Below, in pieces: positions 26,798-35,966 of a DNA stretch of 64,000 nt (its first letter is position 1; the number at the start of each line of letters is the position of its first letter). The DNA lies in the NCBI RefSeq assembly GCF_900167905.1, contig NZ_FUYZ01000001.1, forward strand, positions 186,001 through 250,000, written 5' to 3'. The notes beneath the pieces were generated by a model. The model was not told the DNA's origin and did not search any database. It worked only from the letters and a program-made list of their open reading frames with translations. This DNA comes from Soonwooa buanensis (GTDB lineage: Bacteria; Bacteroidota; Bacteroidia; Flavobacteriales; Weeksellaceae). Both the position numbers and the translations under genes were made by a program.

Positions 26798-26850
26798 TTT
26801 AATCAAATGATTAAATAAATTGTTTAAAAAATGTTTTTTATGTACCTTTG
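26798..26850 (+). promoter_or_regulatory. TetR gene operator and promoter
   Basis: A perfect palindrome TTTAATCAAATGATTAAA (26798-26815) is followed by a consensus Bacteroidota promoter: TTG at 26820-26822, a 20-base spacer and TACCTTTG at 26843-26850. The same 16-bp core recurs in front of the TolC gene (27525-27540). The TetR-family product is the obvious ligand, giving autorepression and joint control of the exporter operon. Confidence 0.8.
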
Positions 26851-26877
26851 CCCACGAAATCTACTTTTTCATCTACT

Positions 26878-27504
26878 ATGGCTAAAAAAGAAATTAAAAA
26901 TAGAGACGTTTCTACGGAAGAAAAAATTAAGGATGCTGCAAAGTTGGTATTTCACAAAAAAGGCTATGCCGCAACGCGTACCCGAGATATTGCCGAAGAA
27001 GCGGGCATCAATTTAGCGCTCTTGAACTACTATTTCCGAAGTAAGGAAAAACTATTTCAGCTGATTATGGCAGAAACACTTTCGGGGTTTATTTTGCAGC
27101 TGAGTTCGGTTTTGAACAATAAAAAAACTTCTTTAGAAGAAAAAGTAGAGCAAATTGCAAATAATTACATCACTTTTTTGTCCAAGGAACCTGAAATTCC
27201 GATTTTTATCTTGAGTGAAGTTCGTAATAATTCAAAGGTATTTATGGATAAAATTCCTTTGAGGGAAGTTGTCCTAAATTCGGAATTCATCCACCAATAC
27301 GAAGAAGTAGTTCACAAAGGAAATGTTTCCGAACCAAACCCTTTGCATTTTCTTATGAATGTTTTAGGGCTAGTTGTTTTTCCATTTATCGCACAACCTA
27401 TGTTGACGCAGCTCGGAAAATTAGATCAACAGCAATTTAATCAATTAATGGAGGAGCGAAAAAAGCGTATTCCTTCTTGGATAAAAATGATGCTAAAGGC
27501 GTAG
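26878..27504 (+). CDS. TetR-family transcriptional regulator of the exporter operon
   Basis: The start is ATG 26878 (208 residues); an upstream in-frame TTG lies within the promoter and is excluded. Residues ~18-65 are the TetR helix-turn-helix (IKDAAKLVFHKKGYAATRTR, DIAEEAGINLALLNYYFRSKEKLF). The C-terminal ~140 residues are the helical ligand/dimer domain. It should bind the palindromes at 26798-26815 and 27525-27540 and release them on ligand binding, switching on the TolC-HlyD-ABC exporter downstream. E. coli YbiH (CecR) controls a similar exporter. The ligand is unknown. Confidence 0.92.
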   Translation: MAKKEIKNRDVSTEEKIKDAAKLVFHKKGYAATRTRDIAEEAGINLALLNYYFRSKEKLFQLIMAETLSGFILQLSSVLNNKKTSLEEKVEQIANNYITFLSKEPEIPIFILSEVRNNSKVFMDKIPLREVVLNSEFIHQYEEVVHKGNVSEPNPLHFLMNVLGLVVFPFIAQPMLTQLGKLDQQQFNQLMEERKKRIPSWIKMMLKA

Positions 27505-27524
27505 TATATTTTTTTGACCTAATA

Positions 27525-27540
27525 TTAATCAAATGATTAA
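27525..27540 (+). promoter_or_regulatory. Second TetR operator, before the TolC gene
   Basis: TTAATCAAATGATTAA is a perfect 16-bp palindrome identical to the core of the site at 26799-26814. It lies 18 bases before the TolC-family ATG, placing it over the probable transcription start of the exporter operon. Two identical sites bracketing the regulator gene are strong evidence for it as the binding site. Confidence 0.8.
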
Positions 27541-27558
27541 AACTAAAAATTAAATGTA

Positions 27559-28836
27559 ATGATTAAAAAAGTAATTGTAACAATCGGCGTACTGCTTCTA
27601 AGTTTTGGCGTTACCAAAGCGCAATCTTATACTTTAGAAGATTGCTACGTTTTAGCTAAGGAGAATTATCCTGCAATTCGTAAGCTCGATTTGGTTGCGA
27701 AGTCAGCAGATTATACCATTAAAAATGCGAATAAAAGATTTTTACCTCAGTTTAATGTAACGGGACAAGCAACTTATCAATCTCAGGTGGTGGATTATGG
27801 TGCTCTGCTTGGTGACAAAGCGTCGGCAATGGGCTTCACTCCGCCAGAATTCAGCAAAGATCAATACCGGATTTCGGGTGAGATAGAGCAGTTGATTTTC
27901 GATGGTGGAAATACAAAATATCAAAATGACATTACGAAAGCCAGCAGCCAACTTCAAGCCCAAAATGTAGAAGTTGAATTATACAGCATTAAAGACCGCA
28001 TTAACACGATTTTTTTCTCTGTTTTCTTGTTGGATGCTCAAGAAGACCTCAACAATATAAAAATCGCTAATCTGAATACGCAGTTATCAAAAGCAGAAGC
28101 CGCTTATAAATACGGAACTGCCTATGCAAGCGATGTTAACGAGTTGAAGGCAGAAATAGAAACCGCGAAGACAGTTAACATAGATTACGACCGAAATCGT
28201 GCTGCTTTTCTGAAAATGCTTTCCATTTTTACAGGAAAAGAAATTACTTCTTCTTTTGAACTAGTAAAGCCAGAACCAGTGCTTATTTCAACTGAAATTA
28301 AAAGACCCGAACTTCAATTATTTGACTATCAAAAAAATATTTATGAAGCGCAAACAAAACAATTGAAATCCAGCTATATGCCTACCTTCAAAGCTTTTTT
28401 TCAAGGGGCTTATGGACGACCAACACTTAACCCAATTTCAAATGATTTTGGAGCATGGTACATTACGGGAATCCGTCTCAATTGGTCTTTAGGGAATTTG
28501 TACACCTTAAAAAATCAGCAAGAAATATATAGCATAAATAGTCAAACTGCCGATGCAGAAAAGGAAACTTTTTTGAGAAATGTAGAAATGGATCTCGCTC
28601 AACAAAAGGAAAATGTGCAAAAATATTCTGAAATGATTGATCAAGATTATAAAACGATTACGTTGCGCGAACAAGTTACAAAATCAGCTTCTGCACAGCT
28701 TGCCAATGGTGTAATAACCACGCACGAATACATCCAAAAGATGAATAACGAAAATGCAGCCAAGCAAAATTTAATCCTACATCAAACGCAGTTATTGCAA
28801 GCTCAGTATAATTTAAAATTCAAATCAGGCAATTAA
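27559..28836 (+). CDS. TolC-family outer membrane efflux protein
   Basis: The product has 425 residues with a signal peptide (IKKVIVTIGVLLLSFGVTKAQ). It then shows the repeated helical pattern of TolC: a first repeat beginning YTLEDCYVLAKENYPAIRK and a second in the C-terminal half. It forms the outer-membrane channel and periplasmic tunnel of a tripartite exporter. It is the first gene behind the second TetR operator. The HlyD-like gene follows after 15 bases. Confidence 0.92.
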   Translation: MIKKVIVTIGVLLLSFGVTKAQSYTLEDCYVLAKENYPAIRKLDLVAKSADYTIKNANKRFLPQFNVTGQATYQSQVVDYGALLGDKASAMGFTPPEFSKDQYRISGEIEQLIFDGGNTKYQNDITKASSQLQAQNVEVELYSIKDRINTIFFSVFLLDAQEDLNNIKIANLNTQLSKAEAAYKYGTAYASDVNELKAEIETAKTVNIDYDRNRAAFLKMLSIFTGKEITSSFELVKPEPVLISTEIKRPELQLFDYQKNIYEAQTKQLKSSYMPTFKAFFQGAYGRPTLNPISNDFGAWYITGIRLNWSLGNLYTLKNQQEIYSINSQTADAEKETFLRNVEMDLAQQKENVQKYSEMIDQDYKTITLREQVTKSASAQLANGVITTHEYIQKMNNENAAKQNLILHQTQLLQAQYNLKFKSGN

Positions 28837-28851
28837 TAATCAACGAAGAAA

Positions 28852-29784
28852 ATGAAAAAAATTATAACACTAATTTCCACGGCATTATTTCTAAATGCTT
28901 GTACCGAAAAAATGGATTATGACGCTTCTGGAAATTTCGAAGCCGATGAAGTGATCGTCTCTGCCCAGCAAAACGGAATTTTGTTGACCTATAAAATTAA
29001 GGAAGGCGAACAACTGAAAACAGGCGACCAAGTTGGGCAAATTGATGTAAAATTAGTAGAGTTACAAAAACAGCAAGCCGAAGCCAGCATAGAAGCGTTA
29101 AGCCAAAAAACAGTTACTTCTACAGATCAAACAGAATTGGTTCGCAGACAGTTAGAAGTTCAGAAATCGCAATTGGCGCAGCAATTAAGAGAGAGAAAAC
29201 GTACTGAAAACTTAGTGAAAGCCGACGCTGCAACCCGCAAACAATTGGATGATATTAACGCATCCATCGATCAAATACGGAAGCAAATAGCCGTAACAGA
29301 GCAGCAAGTTAAACTCAACACTTACAATACCAACAATCAAAATCGAAACATTTTGAGCGAAAAAGCACCCATGGAAAAAGTTGCCGCGCAATTTCAGGAA
29401 CAAATAAATAAAGGGCAAATCATTAACCCAATCAACGGAACGGTGTTGACCAATTTTGCTTTGCAAGGCGAAATGCAGGTGGTGGGAAAACCGCTTTATA
29501 AAATTGCAAATACCAATACACTTAACTTGAAGGCCTATGTTACGGGAACGCAATTGCCACAGATAAAACTTGGACAACAAGTGAAAGTTCGCATTGACGA
29601 CGGAAAAGAAGGTTATAAAGAATATCCGGGAACAATTAATTGGATTTCGTCAAAATCTGAATTCACGCCCAAAACCATTCAAACCAAAGATGAAAGAGCC
29701 AATTTAGTTTACGCTATTAAAATAAATGTAAAGAACGACGGCTTTTTGAAGATTGGGATGTACGGCGAAGTGCTTTTTAAATAG
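28852..29784 (+). CDS. HlyD/YbhG-family periplasmic adaptor, lipoprotein
   Basis: The 310-residue adaptor links the inner-membrane ABC transporter to TolC. The N-terminus is a lipoprotein signal with lipobox LNAC (Cys at residue 17), so it is lipid-anchored rather than membrane-spanning. A biotinyl-lipoyl half (ADEVIVSAQQNGILL) is followed by a coiled coil of Gln/Lys-rich helices (residues ~70-180) and the second lipoyl half plus beta-barrel. This build resembles YbhG of E. coli YbhGFSR. It is part of the TetR-controlled operon. Confidence 0.9.
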   Translation: MKKIITLISTALFLNACTEKMDYDASGNFEADEVIVSAQQNGILLTYKIKEGEQLKTGDQVGQIDVKLVELQKQQAEASIEALSQKTVTSTDQTELVRRQLEVQKSQLAQQLRERKRTENLVKADAATRKQLDDINASIDQIRKQIAVTEQQVKLNTYNTNNQNRNILSEKAPMEKVAAQFQEQINKGQIINPINGTVLTNFALQGEMQVVGKPLYKIANTNTLNLKAYVTGTQLPQIKLGQQVKVRIDDGKEGYKEYPGTINWISSKSEFTPKTIQTKDERANLVYAIKINVKNDGFLKIGMYGEVLFK

Positions 29785-29852
29785 TTGAATCCCACAAAAT
29801 TGAGACGGGAGATTAAACTTTCTGTTTCTCATCAACTTTAATGCAATAAAAT

Positions 29853-30806
29853 ATGATTTCTGTCGAAGTAAAAAATATAGTTAAAACCTACAACAAAGGC
29901 GAAGTAAAAGCAGTTAACGATGTTTCTTTTGATGTAAACAAAGGAGAAATATTTGGCTTAATTGGACCCGATGGTGCTGGGAAAACTTCCCTTTTTCGCA
30001 TTCTTACCACTTTGTTGCTTGCCGATAGAGGAATGGCTACCGTTGAAAATTTTGATGTGGTAAAAAACTACAAAGAAATACGAAATATTGTGGGTTATAT
30101 GCCTGGGAAATTTTCTTTGTATCAGGATCTTACGGTTGAAGAAAATCTTACTTTTTTTGCAACGGTTTTTGGAACCACGATTGAAGAAAATTATGATTTA
30201 ATCAAGGATATTTACGAGCAAATAAAACCATTTAGTGATCGACGAGCGGGTAAATTATCTGGTGGAATGAAACAGAAATTGGCGCTTTGTTGCGCATTAA
30301 TCCACAAACCAACTGTTTTATTTTTGGACGAACCTACAACGGGCGTTGATGTGGTTTCTCGAAAAGAATTTTGGGATATGCTCGGTAAACTAAAAAAGCT
30401 CGGAATTACCATTGTGGTTTCTACGCCGTATATGGACGAAGCCACGCTTTGCGACCGCATCGCTTTGATGCAGAACGGCAGCATCATGTCTATCGACACG
30501 CCAGACAATATTATCAAGCATTTTCCTAAAACTTTATTTGCCTTAAAAGCTAAGAATATTTATAAACTTTTACAGGATTTAAGAACGAATGATGAGGTTG
30601 AAAACTGTTATGCATCGGGAGAATTCATGCGCTTAACCATGAAAAATAATGATGCAACACTAGAAGCTGTAACCCGAATTGCAGAAGAAACCCATGCAGA
30701 AGATTTAGAAATTAAAGTGGTAAAACCAAGCATTGAAGACAGTTTTATCCGGTTGATGAATGAAAATTATAGCGAAACAAACTCAACAAAAAATGATGGA
30801 AAATAA
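29853..30806 (+). CDS. ABC transporter ATPase (first half of a YbhF-like pair)
   Basis: The 317-residue ATPase has a Walker A GPDGAGKTS near residues 38-46, signature LSGGMKQKLAL near 132, Walker B VLFLDEPTTGVD near 153 and a DrrA-like C-terminal tail. The H-loop His is replaced: after VVSTPYMDEA a Pro-Tyr stands where TTHYMDEA is usual, so ATP hydrolysis at this site may be impaired. In E. coli YbhF the two nucleotide-binding domains are one chain; here they are separate overlapping genes. The 68-base gap from the HlyD gene shows no terminator. Confidence 0.92.
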   Translation: MISVEVKNIVKTYNKGEVKAVNDVSFDVNKGEIFGLIGPDGAGKTSLFRILTTLLLADRGMATVENFDVVKNYKEIRNIVGYMPGKFSLYQDLTVEENLTFFATVFGTTIEENYDLIKDIYEQIKPFSDRRAGKLSGGMKQKLALCCALIHKPTVLFLDEPTTGVDVVSRKEFWDMLGKLKKLGITIVVSTPYMDEATLCDRIALMQNGSIMSIDTPDNIIKHFPKTLFALKAKNIYKLLQDLRTNDEVENCYASGEFMRLTMKNNDATLEAVTRIAEETHAEDLEIKVVKPSIEDSFIRLMNENYSETNSTKNDGK

Positions 30807-31539
30807 AGCAATAGTATGCAAAGATCTTACAAAGCAATTTGGAGATTTTAAGGCGGTAGATTCTATTTCTTTTGATGTAGAACAAGGCGAAATTTTCGGA
30901 TTTCTTGGTGCTAATGGTGCAGGGAAAACAACCGCTATGCGCATTCTTTGTGGTTTGTCTTTTCCAACATCGGGAAGTGCGACGGTTGCCGGTTTTGATG
31001 TTTACAAACAACAAGAAAGCATTAAAAAAAATATTGGCTATATGAGTCAAAAATTTTCGTTGTATGACAATCTCACGATTTTAGAAAATATTGAGTTTTA
31101 TGGAGGTGTTTATGGCGTTTCTAAACCTGAAATTAAAACCAGAAGCAGCCAACTTATCAGCACTTTGGGTTTAGAAAATGAAGCTAAAAAATTGGTAGGA
31201 GAACTTCCTTTGGGTTGGAAACAAAAGCTCGCATTTTCGGTTGCTATTTTTCATAATCCAAAAATTGTTTTTCTGGATGAACCAACTGGAGGTGTAGATC
31301 CCGTTACCAGAAGACAGTTTTGGGACATGATTTACGATGCTTCTGCAAAAGGAATTACCGTTTTTGTAACCACCCATTATATGGATGAAGCCGAATATTG
31401 TAACCGCATTAGCGTTATGGTGGACGGTAGAATTGAGGCTTTGGATACGCCAACGAATCTGAAAAATAAATTCAACACAGATACCATGGATGATGTTTTC
31501 TTCCAATTGGCAAGAACAGCAAAAAGAAAATCTGATTAA
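30793..31539 (+). CDS. ABC transporter ATPase (second half of a YbhF-like pair)
   Basis: I choose ATG 30793 (248 residues), overlapping the preceding ATPase by 14 bases; a start at 30760 would extend further into it without family support. Walker A is GANGAGKTT, Walker B VFLDEPTGGVD and the H-loop TTHYMDEA is intact. The signature is degenerate (LPLGWKQKLAF instead of LSGGQ). One ATPase has a full signature and altered H-loop while the other is the reverse, so the two are complementary halves of an asymmetric heterodimer with one good catalytic site. Confidence 0.9.
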   Translation: MMENKAIVCKDLTKQFGDFKAVDSISFDVEQGEIFGFLGANGAGKTTAMRILCGLSFPTSGSATVAGFDVYKQQESIKKNIGYMSQKFSLYDNLTILENIEFYGGVYGVSKPEIKTRSSQLISTLGLENEAKKLVGELPLGWKQKLAFSVAIFHNPKIVFLDEPTGGVDPVTRRQFWDMIYDASAKGITVFVTTHYMDEAEYCNRISVMVDGRIEALDTPTNLKNKFNTDTMDDVFFQLARTAKRKSD

Positions 31540-31541
31540 AA

Positions 31542-32648
31542 ATGAAACAACTTTTAGCTTTTATACGTAAGGAATTTTACCATGTATTCCGAGATAAACG
31601 TACATTGTTAATCCTTTTTGGTTTACCCATTGTGCAAATTACTTTGTTTGGTTTTGCATTGAGCAGCGAGGTTAAAAATATAGGAATCTCTGTGCTGGAC
31701 AATGCTCGCGACGTGCAATCTCAACAAATTGTAAATAAAATACAGTCGAGTTCTTATTTTCATGTAAAAAAAGCCGCGCTTAACTACGATGAAATAGAGC
31801 AAAAATTCAGAACGGGCGAAATAAAATGCGCCATATTATTTCCTGCCAATTTTGGTTCGGATATTTTCCGTCCCGAAGGTGCTAAAATACAAGTGATTGC
31901 CGATGCTTCTGATCCAAATACGGCAACCATAGTTACCAATTATATTAATGCGATTGTCACAAATTATCAAAAAGAATTAAATCCTAATCTAAAATTATCG
32001 TATCAGATTATACCTGAAATGCGTCAACTCTACAACGAAGAGCAAAACGGCTCTCTAAACTTTATTCCAGGAGTTATCGCCTTAATTTTTATGATTGTAA
32101 GTACGGCATTAACCTCGGTAGCGGTGGTGCGAGAAAAGGAATTAGGCACGATGGAAATCTTATTGGTTTCGCCTTTTAAACCCATCATGGTTTTGGTTGC
32201 GAAAGCCGTTCCTTACCTTGTTTTATCGCTCATCGACTTTATTATTATTTTATTGCTTTCGGTATTTTTCTTAGATGTCGAAATTAAAGGAAGTTTGGTG
32301 CTGATTTTTGCTGAAAGTATTTTGTTCATCATCACTTGTCTTTCTCTTGGATTGCTTATTTCTAACGTGACAGACTCTCAGCAAACCGCCATGCTCATTT
32401 CGATGATGGGAATGATGATGCCTACCATGTTGCTAACAGGTTTTATGTTTCCTATTGAGAATATGCCGCTTGTTTTTCAGTGGATCTCGCATATTTTGCC
32501 GTCGCGCTATTATTACAGTATCATTAAAGCCGTTATGTTGAAAGGTTTGGGTTTCAGTTATGTTTGGAAAGAAACTTTAATATTATTTTTAATGGCTTCA
32601 GGATTATTATTTGTTGCATTAAAGAATTTTAAAACAAGGTTATCATGA
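31542..32648 (+). CDS. ABC-2 type permease (YbhS-like)
   Basis: The product has 368 residues: an N-terminal membrane helix (TLLILFGLPIVQITLFGFALS), a periplasmic domain of about 150 residues, and five C-terminal helices. These include FIPGVIALIFMIVSTALTS and the EKELGTMEILLVSPFKP coupling helix typical of ABC-2 exporters. It pairs with the next permease. Its start lies 2 bases after the ATPase stop and its stop overlaps the next start by 4 bases. Substrates of the YbhGFSR family are various drugs and cations; here unknown. Confidence 0.92.
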   Translation: MKQLLAFIRKEFYHVFRDKRTLLILFGLPIVQITLFGFALSSEVKNIGISVLDNARDVQSQQIVNKIQSSSYFHVKKAALNYDEIEQKFRTGEIKCAILFPANFGSDIFRPEGAKIQVIADASDPNTATIVTNYINAIVTNYQKELNPNLKLSYQIIPEMRQLYNEEQNGSLNFIPGVIALIFMIVSTALTSVAVVREKELGTMEILLVSPFKPIMVLVAKAVPYLVLSLIDFIIILLLSVFFLDVEIKGSLVLIFAESILFIITCLSLGLLISNVTDSQQTAMLISMMGMMMPTMLLTGFMFPIENMPLVFQWISHILPSRYYYSIIKAVMLKGLGFSYVWKETLILFLMASGLLFVALKNFKTRLS

Positions 32649-33769
32649 AGGTTTTAGCATTTATTTTACAGAAAGAGTTTCGACAAATTTTGCGTGACAA
32701 AACCATACTATCGATGATGTTTTTTGCACCAATTATGCAGCTTATCATTTTACCATTGGCGGCAAATTTCGAAGTTAAAAACGTAAATGTAGCTTATGTA
32801 GATAACGACCACAGCAGCTATTCGCGGCAGTTGGGCAATAAAATTGCGTCTTCGGGATACTTTAAAATGGTGGGCAATCCAAAATCCTTTAAAGAAGGTT
32901 TGGAAATGATAGAATATGGTACTGCAGATTTAATTCTGGAAATCCCAACCGGTTTTGAAAAAAATATCGTGCGCGAAGGCAGTCAGAAAGTCAATTTATC
33001 GGCAGATGCCATCAATGGGACAAAAGCGTCATTGGGGGCAGCTTATCTTGTGCAGGTTTTAGCAGATTTCAATAGTAATTTGGATATTAACATCAAAGCG
33101 CCAAACGGTTCTGTAATGGCGCATATAGCAAAAATAAGCCTAGAAAATACCAATTGGTACAACCCAAGAGCAGAGTATAAATATTATATGGTTCCTGGTA
33201 TTCTTGTTTTGCTTTTAACGATGATTGGTGGCTTTATTACCGCACTTAATATTGTTAAAGAAAAAGAAGTGGGTACCATTGAGCAAATTAATGTAACCCC
33301 AATTAAAAAATGGCAATTTATCCTCGGAAAGTTGATTCCGTTTTGGATTATTGGCTTACTTGTTTTTACACTCGGTTTGGTGGTGATGTACCTATTTTAT
33401 GGTATTTTCCCGAAAGGTAGTTTGCTGGTGCTCTATCTTTTTGCAGCGGTATATTTAGTTGCTTTATTGGGGTTTGGATTGTTGATTTCAACCTTTGCAG
33501 ATACACAGTTGCAAGCCATGTTTATCGCATTTTTCTTTATGATGATTTTTATGTTGATGAGTGGTTTTTTCACGAGTATCGACAGTATGCCCGATTGGGC
33601 GATTACGGTATCTAATTTCACGCCTGTAACTCATTTTATAAAAGTGGTGCGACTTATTGTGCTAAAAGGATCGGGACTTTCCGATGTTGCGATGGAACTT
33701 TTCTACATCTCTTTATTCGCGGTAGGACTGAATGCATTTGCAATTTGGAACTACAAAAAAACTTCGTAA
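32645..33769 (+). CDS. ABC-2 type permease (YbhR-like)
   Basis: This second permease subunit has 374 residues with the same layout as its partner: N-terminal helix, periplasmic domain, and five C-terminal helices with the coupling motif EKEVGTIEQINVTPIKK. Together with the other permease, two ATPases, adaptor and TolC protein it completes a full envelope-spanning exporter in one operon. It is the last gene; no clear terminator hairpin is seen in the 240 bases behind it. Confidence 0.92.
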   Translation: MKVLAFILQKEFRQILRDKTILSMMFFAPIMQLIILPLAANFEVKNVNVAYVDNDHSSYSRQLGNKIASSGYFKMVGNPKSFKEGLEMIEYGTADLILEIPTGFEKNIVREGSQKVNLSADAINGTKASLGAAYLVQVLADFNSNLDINIKAPNGSVMAHIAKISLENTNWYNPRAEYKYYMVPGILVLLLTMIGGFITALNIVKEKEVGTIEQINVTPIKKWQFILGKLIPFWIIGLLVFTLGLVVMYLFYGIFPKGSLLVLYLFAAVYLVALLGFGLLISTFADTQLQAMFIAFFFMMIFMLMSGFFTSIDSMPDWAITVSNFTPVTHFIKVVRLIVLKGSGLSDVAMELFYISLFAVGLNAFAIWNYKKTS

Positions 33770-34012
33770 ACATTAAATTTGATACTGATTAAGGTCTGTA
33801 ATAATCTTTTCGAGTTCAGAAAATTTTCTCCAATAAAATTATTATTTTTTTAACATTAATTTTTAAAATCAGGTTCAAAATTTCTTGTAACTTGCTATTA
33901 AATAAGGTCATGAATTGCTGTGTTTAGCATTCATTTTCATGCTTTTAGCGCGCAATTTTCGCCTTCATTTTCATAATTTTCTAAACAGAATTTGTCTAAC
34001 TAAAAAAATTAA

Positions 34013-34573
34013 ATGATGAGCTTATTTGAAAATCTTAAACTAACAGCCGAACTTATTAAAGCTAATTTTTCCGAAGGTATTGATGATGGTTACGACCACT
34101 CAACCACTTCAGCAGGTAAGAAAGGACTTCGTTCTGGAAGAGTTTCCGAACTTACCGCACTTGCCAATCTAAAACCTGGCGGCGGAGAAAATCTTAAAAA
34201 AATCATGGAAATCGCCAACGGAAATCTAAAAGGTGCCACCAAAGTAGGTACTTTGCACGATTTGCGTATTGTTTTACTAGAGAACGATACCAAAATTCTT
34301 TTCTGTACAGCCTACGATGGCGATTGGGATGCCTATATTGATGATTTCGCTACTAAAATTCCACAATTAATGGACATTATTTTTGGAAATGTAGAAGGTT
34401 GGCCGGGCATCAAAGATCCTAGTGTAAAACAATTTATTCTCGATCATCAAGTTACCGCAACGGGTTGGTACGTGGGTGTTCCGCACCTTACAGTTAACGA
34501 CATTCGTAGGAATGACAAAATTATTACGGGTCTAAATAAAGCCATAGACGAAGCCAATCAAATAGAAAAATAA
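34013..34573 (+). CDS. Hypothetical protein of the haem-peroxidase cluster
   Basis: The 186-residue product is soluble and without signal peptide. It resembles, from memory, small proteins found beside DyP peroxidases and catalase-related enzymes, with a stretch like ILFCTAYDGDWDAYIDDF (about residues 93-110). It may adopt the ferredoxin-like fold also used by DyP peroxidases. No catalytic residue can be assigned. ATG codons at 34013 and 34016 are both possible. It starts a four-gene row (20, 19 and 13-base gaps), so it is co-expressed with the peroxidase genes. The 243-base region upstream has no clear TAnnTTTG element. Confidence 0.7.
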   Translation: MMSLFENLKLTAELIKANFSEGIDDGYDHSTTSAGKKGLRSGRVSELTALANLKPGGGENLKKIMEIANGNLKGATKVGTLHDLRIVLLENDTKILFCTAYDGDWDAYIDDFATKIPQLMDIIFGNVEGWPGIKDPSVKQFILDHQVTATGWYVGVPHLTVNDIRRNDKIITGLNKAIDEANQIEK

Positions 34574-34592
34574 TCCATTAAAAAAGTACATT

Positions 34593-35948
34593 ATGGCATT
34601 AGAATTTCTAAAAAGAATTTTCAATCCCGATAAAGTTAGTATAGAACTAGAGGAAATCCAAGCTTTGGTTTTACGAAGCAGACCCATCCCTTACTACGGT
34701 ACAGTCGCGCTTTTAGAAATAAAAGATGCAACGCAAGCCAAGCAGATGCTTAAAGATTTACTTCCATTAATCAATTCTGCGAAAGACTGGCATCAAAACG
34801 ATGGATCGTCCGTTTTTATCACTTTTACTTATAATGGTTTAGAAAAAATTGGCGTTCCGCAAGATTCTTTGGATTCTTTTCCAGAATCTTTCAAGGAAGG
34901 AATGGCAAAAAGAGCCACTTTTCTAAACGATGTTGGCGTGAATGATCCTAAGAACTGGGAAAAAGATTTTAAAAATAAAAACATTCATATTGCAGCGGCT
35001 GTCATTGCCAATTCGGTGGAAGATTGGAAGAAAAAATTGGAAGAATTTAGAACCAAATTAGACCAAAATAAAGGTGTCGAATTATTAATCAGTCAAGATT
35101 TTGGAGCAACAGAAGAGGTGAAAAATGTCTTTGGTTACCGTGATGGCATCAGCAATCCAGAAATTGAAGGTAGTGGAATTGATGTTCCAGAAGGTTTTGA
35201 TAGTCCTTTGAAAGCTGGCGAATTTGTTTTGGGTTATCCTGGCGAAGGAGATATTACAAAGCCGTATCCACAACCAGAAATTCTTGGTAAGAATGGCTCT
35301 TTTATGATTTTCAGGAAATACCAAAGTCAGGTTGCCGATTTTAATAAATATCTAAAAGACAATACCAATTCTCCTGAAGAAGCCGAATTGTTAGGCGCTA
35401 AAATGGTTGGCCGTTGGAAGAGTGGCGCACCATTAATTCTTGCTCCCGAAAAAGATGATGAAAAGATTGGTGGCGACGCCGATAAAAATAACGCTTTTTC
35501 CTTTAAAGATGACGAATTTGGGAAGAAATGACCGTTCAGTTCTCATATTCGCAGGATGAATCCGCGCGATTCTAAAACCTTTGTTTTGGAGGATGAACGA
35601 TTGCATCGCATTATCCGAAGAAGTGTAACTTTTGGCGACATTGTTCCTTCGGACGTGACCAAAGACGATGGGAAAGAACGCGGACAATACTTCATGGGCA
35701 TCAGTGCAAATGCAATGGGCACTTTGGAGTTTTTGTTGAAACAATGGGCTAATGACGGCAATTCTCAGAATTTAGGTACAGAAAAAGATCCCTTAATTGG
35801 AGTTCAGGACAAAGACGGTCTGTTTACAATGCCTGCCGATCCTTTGGTGAAACGCTACCGTGGTCTTTCTACTTTTAATATTGTAAAAGGTGGCGAATAT
35901 TGCTTTATACCAAGTTTGTCTGCACTACAATGGATTAGCGATTTGTAA
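34593..35948 (+). pseudogene. DyP-type peroxidase interrupted by one in-frame TGA at a conserved Cys
   Basis: The two ORFs 34593-35531 and 35556-35948 are in the same frame, separated only by TGA at 35529-35531 and eight sense codons. Read through, they give one 451-codon DyP-type peroxidase: EIQALVLRSRPIPYYG at the start, the distal haem motif GYRDGISNPE near residue 182, KMVGRWKSGAP near 270, then FGKK-stop-PFSSHIRRMNPRD, and the GGEYCFIPS end. In the family this site reads K-C-P-x-x-S/A-H-I-R-R, so TGA replaces a Cys codon (TGC/TGT). Nothing else is damaged. A recent nonsense mutation or sequencing error is most likely. Selenocysteine is discussed as a finding. DyP enzymes oxidise substrates with H2O2. 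Confidence 0.88.
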
Positions 35949-35966
35949 AATTAAAATCAGAAAAAC

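Noticed and set aside
35521-35560. Frameshift in the DyP gene
   Set aside because: Both parts are in the same frame; the only lesion is one TGA codon, so it is a nonsense or recoding case, not a frameshift.
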